11,127 bases of DNA from CAYIBD01 sp964361655. GTDB lineage: Bacteria; Patescibacteriota; Minisyncoccia; Sungbacterales; SURF-37. Below the pieces are notes generated by a model. That model searched no databases, had not been told where the DNA came from, and was given only the letters and a program-made list of their open reading frames with translations. The stretch covers positions 1 through 11,127 of the forward strand of contig CAYIBD010000023.1 of assembly GCA_964361655.1 (NCBI GenBank), given 5' to 3'. The translations under genes and the position numbers were made by a program. Positions 1-4,969 of this stretch are shown here, in pieces. Numbering within the stretch: the stretch's first letter is position 1; each line of letters opens with the position of its first letter.

Positions 1-49
1 AAATGCACTATTCTTAAATTAGTTCGAACGCATTTCGCCGCCTGCTTGC

Positions 50-182
50 CCGTCCGAAGCCAAAAGGCGAAGGAGGGCGGCGGCGAGGAAGTGCCACCCC
101 CAAGCGCGGCTCCTTGGCCGTCCGAAGCGTTGCGAAGGAGGCCGCCGCACCGACCTGTCCGCCGAAGTTTTAACAAAGGCGG
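50..182. repeat. Cluster of three degenerate GC-rich palindromic repeats
   Basis: Three related units lie at about 50-88, 109-147 and 153-182. They share the pattern CCGTCCGAAG...GCGAAGG.GG and CCTGTCCGCCGAAG...AAGGCGGG. Each can fold into a hairpin with CCGCC/GGCGG-type arms. The third unit is clearly the same family as the copy inside uvrC at 5171-5200. No coding region is visible in 1-263, so this interval appears to be a landing site for repeats. Their function is unknown. Confidence 0.7.
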
Positions 183-198
183 GTGACAATTTCAATCT

Positions 199-235
199 TT
201 CGACGAGCTCAGGATTGACCCTGAGCCGTGTCGAA
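199..235. repeat. Palindromic repeat with TTCGAC/GTCGAA ends
   Basis: An interrupted inverted repeat: TTCGAC (199-204) pairs with GTCGAA (230-235), and GCTCAGG (207-213) pairs with CCTGAGC (220-226). It resembles widespread 'TTCGACAAGCTCAGG'-type intergenic hairpins. A shortened relative, CTCGACAAGCTCGGGG, lies in frame inside uvrA at about 8412-8438. It sits 28 bp beyond the stop codon of the gene at 264-752, but it has no T tract that would make it a clear terminator. Confidence 0.65.
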
Positions 236-263
236 TGGGTTAAGTTTTTCTTTGGTGGCAGAA

Positions 264-752
264 TTAGAGTTTTTTGATTCCGTTAAGATTCAATCCACCC
301 ACAGTTTTAGAATCAAAATTTATTCCCGGGTACATTGAACTTACCACATCAAGGCGTTCAGCAATTCCCCAAACCTGCACAACGTCACCAACCTTAAGTT
401 TTGAGAACACTGGCCCAAAGTCACCATAAAAAGCATGAGCAACAGGGATAATAATATAGTGTCCGGAATTATCCGAAAGAACCAACCTTGGGTAATTAGC
501 TCCGTCTGTGCGTCCTTCAACAAAAACTATAGTTCCGTTTGTTGTGGCATAGTTATTTACGGAAATACTAGAGAAATTTATTACATCAGACAATGCGACA
601 GTTTTATAGCTGGGGTTGCCTTGTATAGCGAGATGATACTCTACATTTTCCTTCAGAGCTGATTTTTTGACCAAAGTTACATATCCCAACGCACCCGCCA
701 ATACAACGACCAAAACAATGAGAACAATATTGACAAATCCTTTTTGGCTCAT
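264..752 (-). CDS. Membrane-anchored protein with OB-fold-like domain, function unknown
   Basis: The chosen start gives 162 aa beginning MSQKGFVNIVLIVLVVV. Residues 6-25 form one hydrophobic segment preceded by QKGF, which resembles a type IV prepilin leader but lacks the Glu at +5. The rest should face outward. Residues about 70-145 alternate short beta-like stretches (TIVFVEGRT, PRLVLSDNSGHYIIIPV, LKVGDVVQVWGIAERL), a pattern that suggests an OB-fold; this is inference. An in-frame TTG at 794 would add 14 residues, but it would push the hydrophobic segment away from the N-terminus, so the ATG at 752 is preferred. No SD is visible at either start. The gene is clearly more AT-rich than everything to its right, which could mean horizontal origin. 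It lies downstream of the tRNA unit on the same strand. I do not recognise a named family. Confidence 0.7.
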   Translation of the reverse strand: MSQKGFVNIVLIVLVVVLAGALGYVTLVKKSALKENVEYHLAIQGNPSYKTVALSDVINFSSISVNNYATTNGTIVFVEGRTDGANYPRLVLSDNSGHYIIIPVAHAFYGDFGPVFSKLKVGDVVQVWGIAERLDVVSSMYPGINFDSKTVGGLNLNGIKKL

Positions 753-869
753 ATTGAAATTATTAGCTAATAAGGTTTTCGACTTTATGATCAAAATTTT
801 CTTTTCTTCTTTTCTGGTGCGGGCGAAAGGATTTGGATCTTCACGGCCTTTCGGCCACTAGCTCACTTG
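753..869. other. Intergenic stretch between tRNA unit and the OB-like gene
   Basis: This is AT-rich, purine-rich on the minus strand (AGAAAAGAAGAAAAG near 802-820). It contains a short hairpin GGCC-TTTC-GGCC at 845-856, just past the 3' end of the tRNA unit. The hairpin has no T tract on the minus strand, so it is at best a processing or weak termination signal. No gene is seen. Confidence 0.4.
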
Positions 870-907
870 CCCGCCCACCAATGCCGCGGGTGGGAGTCGA
901 ACCTTCA

Positions 908-1041
908 CCCGCCCAAATTTCCCAATGCCCGGAGGGAGAGTCGAACTCCCACGGGTTTCCCCACACGGCTCTGAACCGTGCGCGGCTGCCAGTTCCGCCA
1001 TCCGGGCTCAACTTCGCTAGAGTCAGAGAAATTTGGGCGGG
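908..1041. repeat. 14-bp inverted repeat bounding the inserted tRNA
   Basis: 908-921 (CCCGCCCAAATTTC) and 1028-1041 (GAAATTTGGGCGGG) are perfect reverse complements. They lie just inside the break in the outer tRNA and enclose the complete tRNA at 926-1007. In the transcript they would form a helix at the position of the variable arm/T arm junction. A related CTTGCCCGCCC also occurs outside the unit at 865-875. Confidence 0.9.
926..1007 (-). tRNA. tRNA-Leu(CAG), complete, nested inside another tRNA-Leu
   Basis: The acceptor GCCCGGA (1007-1001) pairs with TCCGGGC (933-927), with discriminator A at 926. The D arm is GCG-GAACTGGCAGC-CGC. The anticodon arm CACGG-TTCAGAG-CCGTG carries CAG, which reads CUG as leucine. 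The long variable arm GGGG-AAA-CCC is typical of class II tRNAs. The T arm is GGGAG-TTCGACT-CTCCC. No CCA is encoded, so CCA would be added after transcription. The usual A21 appears to be C, a minor departure. The D and anticodon arms are nearly identical to those of the surrounding split gene, so the two share ancestry. The tRNA would be transcribed from the promoter at 1217-1246 as part of the nested unit. Confidence 0.92.
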
Positions 1042-1124
1042 CAAGCGTCCTTGCGGACACACGGCTCTGAACCGTGCGCGTATTCCAGTTCCGCCACCGC
1101 GGCATTGGTAGGCGGGTGAATCTT

Positions 1125-1152
1125 CCAAGTTCCACCACGTCCCCAGCGACAT
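1125..1152 (-). pseudogene. Possible 5' fragment of a further tRNA-Leu
   Basis: Reading on the minus strand towards the split tRNA, GGGGACG-TG-GTGGAACTTGGAAGATTCAC looks like an acceptor strand plus a D arm (GTG...CAC) closely resembling the two Leu tRNAs. Nothing resembling its anticodon arm or 3' half follows. It may be a remnant of a third copy, or simply leader sequence with chance similarity. Confidence 0.3.
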
Positions 1153-1216
1153 AGTACCGCGCCCGCACGGCGCTCGAAGGTTCAGTGGATGTATGCGAGA
1201 GATTTGTGACGCCTCC

Positions 1217-1246
1217 ACTATACTACGGTCCGATAACACCGGTCAA
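1217..1246 (-). promoter_or_regulatory. Sigma-70-type promoter for the tRNA unit
   Basis: On the minus strand -35 TTGACC (1246-1241) and -10 TATAGT (1222-1217) are separated by 18 bp, each matching consensus at 5 of 6 positions. Transcription would start near 1210, about 107 nt upstream of the split tRNA-Leu. Confidence 0.7.
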
Positions 1247-1313
1247 CCCCCACACTAATCAAGGCCTAAGCAAGAGTTATACATAGAACATGAGGCCTTG
1301 ATAAGTGCGGGGG
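1247..1313. repeat. Long palindromic element between the operon and the tRNA promoter
   Basis: 1247-1267 and 1293-1313 are reverse complements at 19 of 21 positions, with cores such as AATCAAGGCCT and AGGCCTTGAT around a 25-nt loop. It starts 8 bp beyond the isomerase stop codon and abuts the -35 box of the tRNA promoter. It could end operon transcription, but it has no T tract on the minus strand. GGTCAA occurs at 1241-1246 and again at 1312-1317, overlapping the right arm, reminiscent of a 6-bp target duplication. A small MITE-like insertion is therefore possible. Confidence 0.75.
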
Positions 1314-1320
1314 TCAAGGG

Positions 1321-2205
1321 TTAAAGCGTCCGATAGCATTTCTCAATGGTTAGGATATCAACAAACTCTTCGGGATGACTCAAGAAGCGGAGCTTTCCAA
1401 GTTCGTGGCTAAGCTGATAGAGCGGCTGTGAACGGATGAGACCGAGTTCCGGTACCTCTTTAGGTCGGAGTTTTTTTAGTTCCGGCACCTCGCGGTAATT
1501 CGCATTCCGCTCAAACTCAATCGCGTCCGTGGCCGCGGCCTCAAGGACCCAATAGCCGCCGCCGCGGAGCCGCTCAAAGGGTTTGTAATCGTACGTGAAG
1601 GCGCTCGAAATCCAGTTCGCCATTACCAAGGGTTCGCCAAACGGATTCACCGAAATATGTCCGAATCCGGGAGTCATGAGCGCTTTCTCTCCGGGACCGG
1701 CCTCGACCACGTACATTTCCTCGAGGCGGGCGGGGTCGCCGGCTCGCGGCTTCTGGAGCAGCCAGTAGGCGCGGCCGGAGATGACCTCGTACACTTCGGG
1801 GTAGGCGATTGCTGTCCCGGCTTTGACCGGATGGTAGTGGCCGGCGGTTCGGAAGAATTCGGCATGCGAATAGCCCGCCTCCGGCCTGCGGCCTTCGGCA
1901 ATGCGAATGGGCCCACGCGAATGTGAATTGGACAAGAATACTCCTGGCGGGATCACGGTGAGATCGTAGCGGAGACCGGTGGCTTGGATCGCCTCCGTAT
2001 CGGCGGTCCGCCGCAGGTTCCGGTAGACGGTGTAGATTGCATCGGTGGGCGAGATAGCGTCGGCTTCGCGGATATAGGCGCGCATCTCGGTGAGGGAACG
2101 GATTCGGGTTTGTTCGCAGCTGACACCGGCTTGCCATTCAATCGAATTCGCCGTCGGATTGAACGCAATCGGCAGGCCGGCGCGCCGCTCAAGCGACTGG
2201 AGCAT
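1321..2205 (-). CDS. Cupin-type glucose-6-phosphate isomerase
   Basis: A 294-aa cytoplasmic protein that should interconvert glucose 6-phosphate and fructose 6-phosphate in glycolysis/gluconeogenesis. It belongs to the metal-dependent cupin class first known from archaea (Pfam GPI, PF06560), unrelated to classical PGI. Cupin motif 1 is visible as H123-Y-H125, then E137 six residues before G144 (PEVYEVISG). Motif 2 is TPGFGHISVN with H183 and N187. H123, H125, E137 and H183 are the expected metal ligands. The family core is about 190 aa, so this protein has roughly 80 extra N-terminal residues and a C-terminal tail of about 90. ATG at 2205 is 3 bp after the upstream stop codon, with no SD, so translation is probably coupled. 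It is the last gene of the operon. The function as isomerase is likely; another cupin sugar-phosphate enzyme is the main alternative. Confidence 0.85.
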   Translation of the reverse strand: MLQSLERRAGLPIAFNPTANSIEWQAGVSCEQTRIRSLTEMRAYIREADAISPTDAIYTVYRNLRRTADTEAIQATGLRYDLTVIPPGVFLSNSHSRGPIRIAEGRRPEAGYSHAEFFRTAGHYHPVKAGTAIAYPEVYEVISGRAYWLLQKPRAGDPARLEEMYVVEAGPGEKALMTPGFGHISVNPFGEPLVMANWISSAFTYDYKPFERLRGGGYWVLEAAATDAIEFERNANYREVPELKKLRPKEVPELGLIRSQPLYQLSHELGKLRFLSHPEEFVDILTIEKCYRTL

Positions 2206-2208
2206 GGG

Positions 2209-4008
2209 TTAGGGCGAGCGGAATACCCGCCGCGTATCGATGTACCATTGGTTCACTCCATTGAAGCGTTCATCGGGGAGCGCCAGGGAACCGAGGACCA
2301 CGCCGCGGACGTTCCGGCGGACGACGTAGAAATGGGTCGGGCTGTAGAGGAAGATGGCGCCGATCTCCTCGGCGACGAGCTGCTGAAATTGTCGGTACCG
2401 CTTGGCGCGCTCGGCCGGATCCGCTGTCCGCCGCGCCTCCTCCAGGAGGCGGTCCACGGTCGCGTTTGAGTAGAGCGCAATATTCAGGCCCGGGTCCTTC
2501 AGCTGCGAGGTGTGCCAGAAGGCAAAGGGGTCGGGATCGTGCCCGAGGACCTCGCCAAAGAGAAGGGCTTCGTAGGCGCGCGGCCGGATCATTGTCGCTT
2601 CAAGGTCGCCCACGGCAAGCGTTTGGGCTTCGACCTTGACGCCGATGGCGCGCCACATCTCGGCGATGCGCTCTTCGGCCCGCGCGAGTTCGGCGGCATC
2701 GGACGTCACGAGCCGTACCTCGAGCTTCTGGGTCGTTTTCTTCCGGCCGCTGCCCTCGCTCCGTTCCAGCACCCCGTCACCATCCGCATCGTCCCACCCA
2801 TCCTTCGCGAGGAGCGCCCGGGCCGCATCGGGGTCATAGGGAATGCCGGCTATCTCGCTATCGTGCCCGAACGTGCCGGGAGGCAGGGGAGTGTTGACCT
2901 CGACCCCTCCGCCCGCCACGGTATCGCCGATAATAGCCCGGCGATCTATGGCGAGCGCGAGCGCCCGTCGCACGGCAGGCCGACCCAGCGCCGGCTGTGC
3001 ACCGGGATTGAGGAAGACGGCAAAGAGCTTCGGCAGGTTCAGCTCATGAATCTCCACATCGAGGGACTGCACGGCCGGTAGCTCGAGCGCGGAGAAGAGC
3101 AGGAAGCCGTCGATGTCGTTACGCCGGTAGGCGGCAACGAGCCGTGTCTCGTCCGGATAAAAAGTAAAGCGGAGCTCCTCAATGTATGGGGTGCGTAGGT
3201 GATACGATCTATTTCGCTCCAGGACCACGGCCGTGATCGTCCCATCCTCTTGACGAGTGAGCTTTCTGAATCGATACGGTCCGGTACCAACGGGCTTCAA
3301 GTTGAGATCGGAGAGGACGGCCGCCTCACGCGGAATTTTACGCCACAGGTGCTCGGGGATGATGCCGAGGGCAAGGTTCTCAATGAAGGGCGCGTAGGGT
3401 TGGCGCAAGGTGAAGCGAACCGTGAGGTCGTTCAGCTTCTCAACCGCCACGCCCTGCCAATTCGGCCGGAGCGGACTCTGGTATTCGGGGTCTTGGATGG
3501 TTTTGATGGTGAAGACAACATCGTCGGCGCTAACGTCAGCGCCGTTATGCCACCGCACGCCGGACCGGAGCCGCACGGTATAGGCCTTGCCGTCGTCGCT
3601 GACTTCGACGCCTTCGGCGAGGTCCATCGCGGTCTTTCCCTCATGATCGTACCGGATGAGCTTAGAAAAGACGAGGTTGACAAGGTCGCGATCCGTATCC
3701 GTCGAGGCGTAGAGCGGATTCAAAAACCTCGGCTCGGTGAGCGTCCCTTCACGGAATGTCCCGCCCACGGCCGGCCCTTCCACGGTGATGCGAGTGAAGA
3801 TCCTGGCGGTGAGCACCGCGATCGCAACCACGGCAATGCCTCCGGCGATGAAGATGCGGAGCCGCTCCTCGCGGTTGAAGAGTCGCGGCAGATAGAGCCA
3901 TTGCCGACGATCGAGCCCGCGGACCGTACGCCACGTTGCCCACCAGCGGTTTGTTCTCGCGGTGGGATTCGGCCTGCGCGGGGAGCGGGCGTTCTCGTTG
4001 AGAAACAT
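2209..4008 (-). CDS. Membrane-anchored family-5 (peptide/nickel type) solute-binding protein
   Basis: 599 aa. Residues 1-50 are rich in Arg and Trp and should be cytoplasmic. Residues 52-70 (IFIAGGIAVVAIAVLTARI) form one membrane anchor; there is no lipobox Cys. From about residue 84 the protein follows the SBP_bac_5 fold (PF00496): FREGTLTEPRFLNPLYAS, then VRLRSGVRWHNGADVSADDVVF, the characteristic W-H/D-G-x-x-x-x-A-x-D-V signature, then ALAIDRRAII and a C-terminal SPTHFYVVRRNVRG. These proteins usually deliver oligopeptides to an ABC permease. No permease or ATPase gene is present in the window, so the substrate and partner are unknown. The gene overlaps secG by one base and stops 3 bp before the isomerase gene. 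The extracellular domain would be held on the membrane surface by the single helix. Confidence 0.88.
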   Translation of the reverse strand: MFLNENARSPRRPNPTARTNRWWATWRTVRGLDRRQWLYLPRLFNREERLRIFIAGGIAVVAIAVLTARIFTRITVEGPAVGGTFREGTLTEPRFLNPLYASTDTDRDLVNLVFSKLIRYDHEGKTAMDLAEGVEVSDDGKAYTVRLRSGVRWHNGADVSADDVVFTIKTIQDPEYQSPLRPNWQGVAVEKLNDLTVRFTLRQPYAPFIENLALGIIPEHLWRKIPREAAVLSDLNLKPVGTGPYRFRKLTRQEDGTITAVVLERNRSYHLRTPYIEELRFTFYPDETRLVAAYRRNDIDGFLLFSALELPAVQSLDVEIHELNLPKLFAVFLNPGAQPALGRPAVRRALALAIDRRAIIGDTVAGGGVEVNTPLPPGTFGHDSEIAGIPYDPDAARALLAKDGWDDADGDGVLERSEGSGRKKTTQKLEVRLVTSDAAELARAEERIAEMWRAIGVKVEAQTLAVGDLEATMIRPRAYEALLFGEVLGHDPDPFAFWHTSQLKDPGLNIALYSNATVDRLLEEARRTADPAERAKRYRQFQQLVAEEIGAIFLYSPTHFYVVRRNVRGVVLGSLALPDERFNGVNQWYIDTRRVFRSP

Positions 4009-4226
4009 TAGGGCAAGGTGATGTTGGCGAGTGCCGCGGCAAAGAAGAGCACGGCAAGTACAATGGTGGCAACGAAGATCCCCTTCTCGAGGCCGCGCTT
4101 GGTGCGGTAGATGTTGCCCTCGCCGCCGAAGGTGGCCGAAAGCCCTCCACCGCGCTGCTGGAGCAAAATTGCAGCGACGAGAAGGATGGAGATGATTATT
4201 TGAATAATGGCCAGGATGGATCGCAT
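4008..4226 (-). CDS. secG: Preprotein translocase subunit SecG
   Basis: 72 aa, normal length for SecG, the small accessory subunit of the SecYEG channel. Two membrane helices are visible at about residues 4-22 and 49-69. Between them lies the conserved cytosolic loop LLQQRGGGLSATFGGEG, followed by a basic stretch (YRTKRGLEKG), which is the hallmark of the family. The ATG directly follows the stop codon of the holin-like gene, and the stop codon overlaps the start of the solute-binding protein gene by one base. No SD is seen, so translation is likely coupled. Its neighbours are also membrane or exported proteins. Confidence 0.92.
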   Translation of the reverse strand: MRSILAIIQIIISILLVAAILLQQRGGGLSATFGGEGNIYRTKRGLEKGIFVATIVLAVLFFAAALANITLP

Positions 4227-4601
4227 CTAAAAAATGCTATTGATAACGCCGATGAGGAGCGAAGCCAGGAAAAGGGGCTTTACCCCAAGAATCGTGAGCC
4301 CATTGAGGTAGATATCTGCCACATATAACACGGCGAAGTTAAACGCGATAGCGAGGATGACAAACGTGATAAGGGGGAGGATGGCCGCGATTATTTTCAG
4401 GAGGGGGCGGGCAAGATCGTTCAGGATGGCAAGGACGATGCCACCGGCGAGGATGATTTGCAGGAATGGAGGTATTCCGATGACGTTGAGGTTGAGAAGG
4501 GCTTGGGGTGAGATTTTGAATCCCTCAATGTATCGTGTGGCCACGAAGAGCGCACCGGCGTTCGCGGCAAACTTCAGTATGACCTTCCAGAGAAAAGCCA
4601 C
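4227..4601 (-). CDS. Phage holin family (4TM) / YvlD-like membrane protein
   Basis: 124 aa, almost entirely hydrophobic, with four predicted membrane segments at about 4-24, 45-65, 66-88 and 92-122. It fits the Phage_holin_4_2 family (PF04020): a short N-terminal amphipathic segment, the N-D-x-x-R-P-x-L-K loop (NDLARPLLK, residues 61-69), and a second half resembling LPLITFVILAIAFNFAVL. Despite the family name, chromosomal members are not proven holins and their role is unclear. The start is GTG at 4601. The predicted promoter places the transcription start on this GTG, so the mRNA is probably leaderless. It is the first gene of the four-gene operon. Confidence 0.85.
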   Translation of the reverse strand: MAFLWKVILKFAANAGALFVATRYIEGFKISPQALLNLNVIGIPPFLQIILAGGIVLAILNDLARPLLKIIAAILPLITFVILAIAFNFAVLYVADIYLNGLTILGVKPLFLASLLIGVINSIF

Positions 4602-4607
4602 TTACCG

Positions 4608-4636
4608 ATTTTAGCAGGGAATGACCGCACGGTCAA
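4608..4636 (-). promoter_or_regulatory. Promoter of the holin-secG-SBP-isomerase operon
   Basis: On the minus strand -35 TTGACC (4636-4631) and -10 TAAAAT (4613-4608) have a 17-bp spacer. Six bases separate the -10 box from the GTG start at 4601, so transcription should begin at the start codon itself. Confidence 0.7.
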
Positions 4637-4647
4637 AGTTTACCCGC

Positions 4648-4722
4648 GCACCGGAAAGCCATGGGCTTTAGCCCATGGATGGAGCGGAATCCCAGCGGCT
4701 TTCGGTGCGGGGTTCCGCGCTC
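4648..4722. repeat. Compact structured element with interlocking stems
   Basis: A perfect hairpin CCATGGGC-TTTA-GCCCATGG spans 4659-4678. Two further pairings interlock. 4648-4660 (CGCACCGGAAAGCC region) pairs with 4697-4709 (GGCTTTCGGTGCG) with one bulge. 4680-4692 (GGAGCGGAATCCC) pairs with 4710-4722. Their order gives the topology of an H-type pseudoknot or of two alternative folds. It lies between the operon promoter and a dubious small reading frame. It could be an IS200/IS605-type end, a palindromic repeat, or a small RNA; no transposase is seen. Confidence 0.55.
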
Positions 4723-4729
4723 CAATGGA

Positions 4730-4930
4730 TTACGGGCTGAAGCCACTGCAGTGGAGCGCTTCACTTATCGCGTTTTCTTTCGCTTCAGACGCTGAATAGC
4801 AAATACGCTCCGGCCCGTGACTTGCATCCGCGGCCGCCGCTTTCTTTCGCGCCGCTCGGATTTCGTTGGGCCGGCCCTGCGGTGGAAAGACGTACTGGTT
4901 TTCGAAAGCATAGGCAGGATGGGGATTCAT
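4730..4930 (-). pseudogene. Doubtful 66-aa reading frame, possible gene remnant
   Basis: The reading frame starts with ATG directly after an in-frame TAG and ends in a TAA just before the structured element. The predicted peptide is Ala/Arg/Ser-rich with two Cys and no motif I can name. There is no SD and no visible promoter. Its position next to an interlocking stem structure would fit the tail of a decayed transposon gene, but no TnpB motif can be pointed to. It may be non-coding. Confidence 0.2.
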
Positions 4931-4932
4931 CT

Positions 4933-4966
4933 AAACAATTTCCTGACGATCGTCATGGTTTTGTTT
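4933..4966. promoter_or_regulatory. 34-bp double dyad just downstream of uvrC
   Basis: The perfect 12-bp palindrome TGACGATCGTCA (4944-4955) is flanked at equal distance by AAACAA (4933-4938) and TTGTTT (4961-4966), all sharing one centre. It lies 4 bp from the uvrC stop codon. It could be a binding site for a dimeric protein or a weak transcript end; no T tract follows the hairpin. Confidence 0.45.
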
Positions 4967-4969
4967 GAA

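Larger units (their letters stand above)
882..1103 (-). pseudogene. Split tRNA-Leu(CAG), interrupted between variable arm and T arm by a second tRNA-Leu
   Basis: The 5' part (1103 down to about 1048) has acceptor GCCGCGG, D arm GCG...CGC, anticodon arm CACGG-TTCAGAG-CCGTG (anticodon CAG), and a complete long variable arm GTCC-GCAA-GGAC. The 3' part (about 907 down to 882) has TGAAGG-TTCGACT-CCCAC, the matching acceptor strand CCGCGGC and discriminator A; no CCA is encoded. Between them lie about 140 nt, including the intact tRNA at 926-1007, bounded by 14-bp inverted repeats. The acceptor halves pair perfectly, so they are two parts of one gene. The T stem (GAAGG against CCCAC) has two mismatches, which argues for decay. 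The gene could be dead, or its RNA could work as two pieces held together by the 14-bp helix. Seen: halves, repeats and mismatches. Inferred: the state of the gene. Confidence 0.75.
870..1116. repeat. 20-bp terminal inverted repeat bounding the nested tRNA unit
   Basis: 870-889 and 1097-1116 are reverse complements at 19 of 20 positions. The repeat consists of the outer tRNA acceptor stem (7 bp) plus 13 bp of flank with the core CCCGCC.ACCAAT. In RNA it would extend the acceptor stem to about 20 bp, which is unusual for a tRNA precursor. Outside these limits the match stops. Confidence 0.85.

Noticed and set aside
1..182. CRISPR array
   Set aside because: The repeats are degenerate palindromes without constant repeat length or regular spacers, and no cas genes are present.
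833..1239. Overlapping reading frames of 87-132 aa on both strands across the tRNA region
   Set aside because: They are translations of tRNA genes and their inverted repeats; the WRNW..RTVQSRV pattern is the usual artefact of reading class II tRNAs as protein.
1984..2469. Long plus-strand frames opposite the isomerase and solute-binding protein genes
   Set aside because: They are shadows of GC-rich coding DNA; the minus-strand proteins have clear family motifs.
4730..4930. C-terminus of a TnpB-type transposon protein next to its guide-RNA-like structure
   Set aside because: No zinc ribbon or RuvC residue is visible in the 66 residues and an in-frame stop lies just upstream; kept only as a doubtful remnant.
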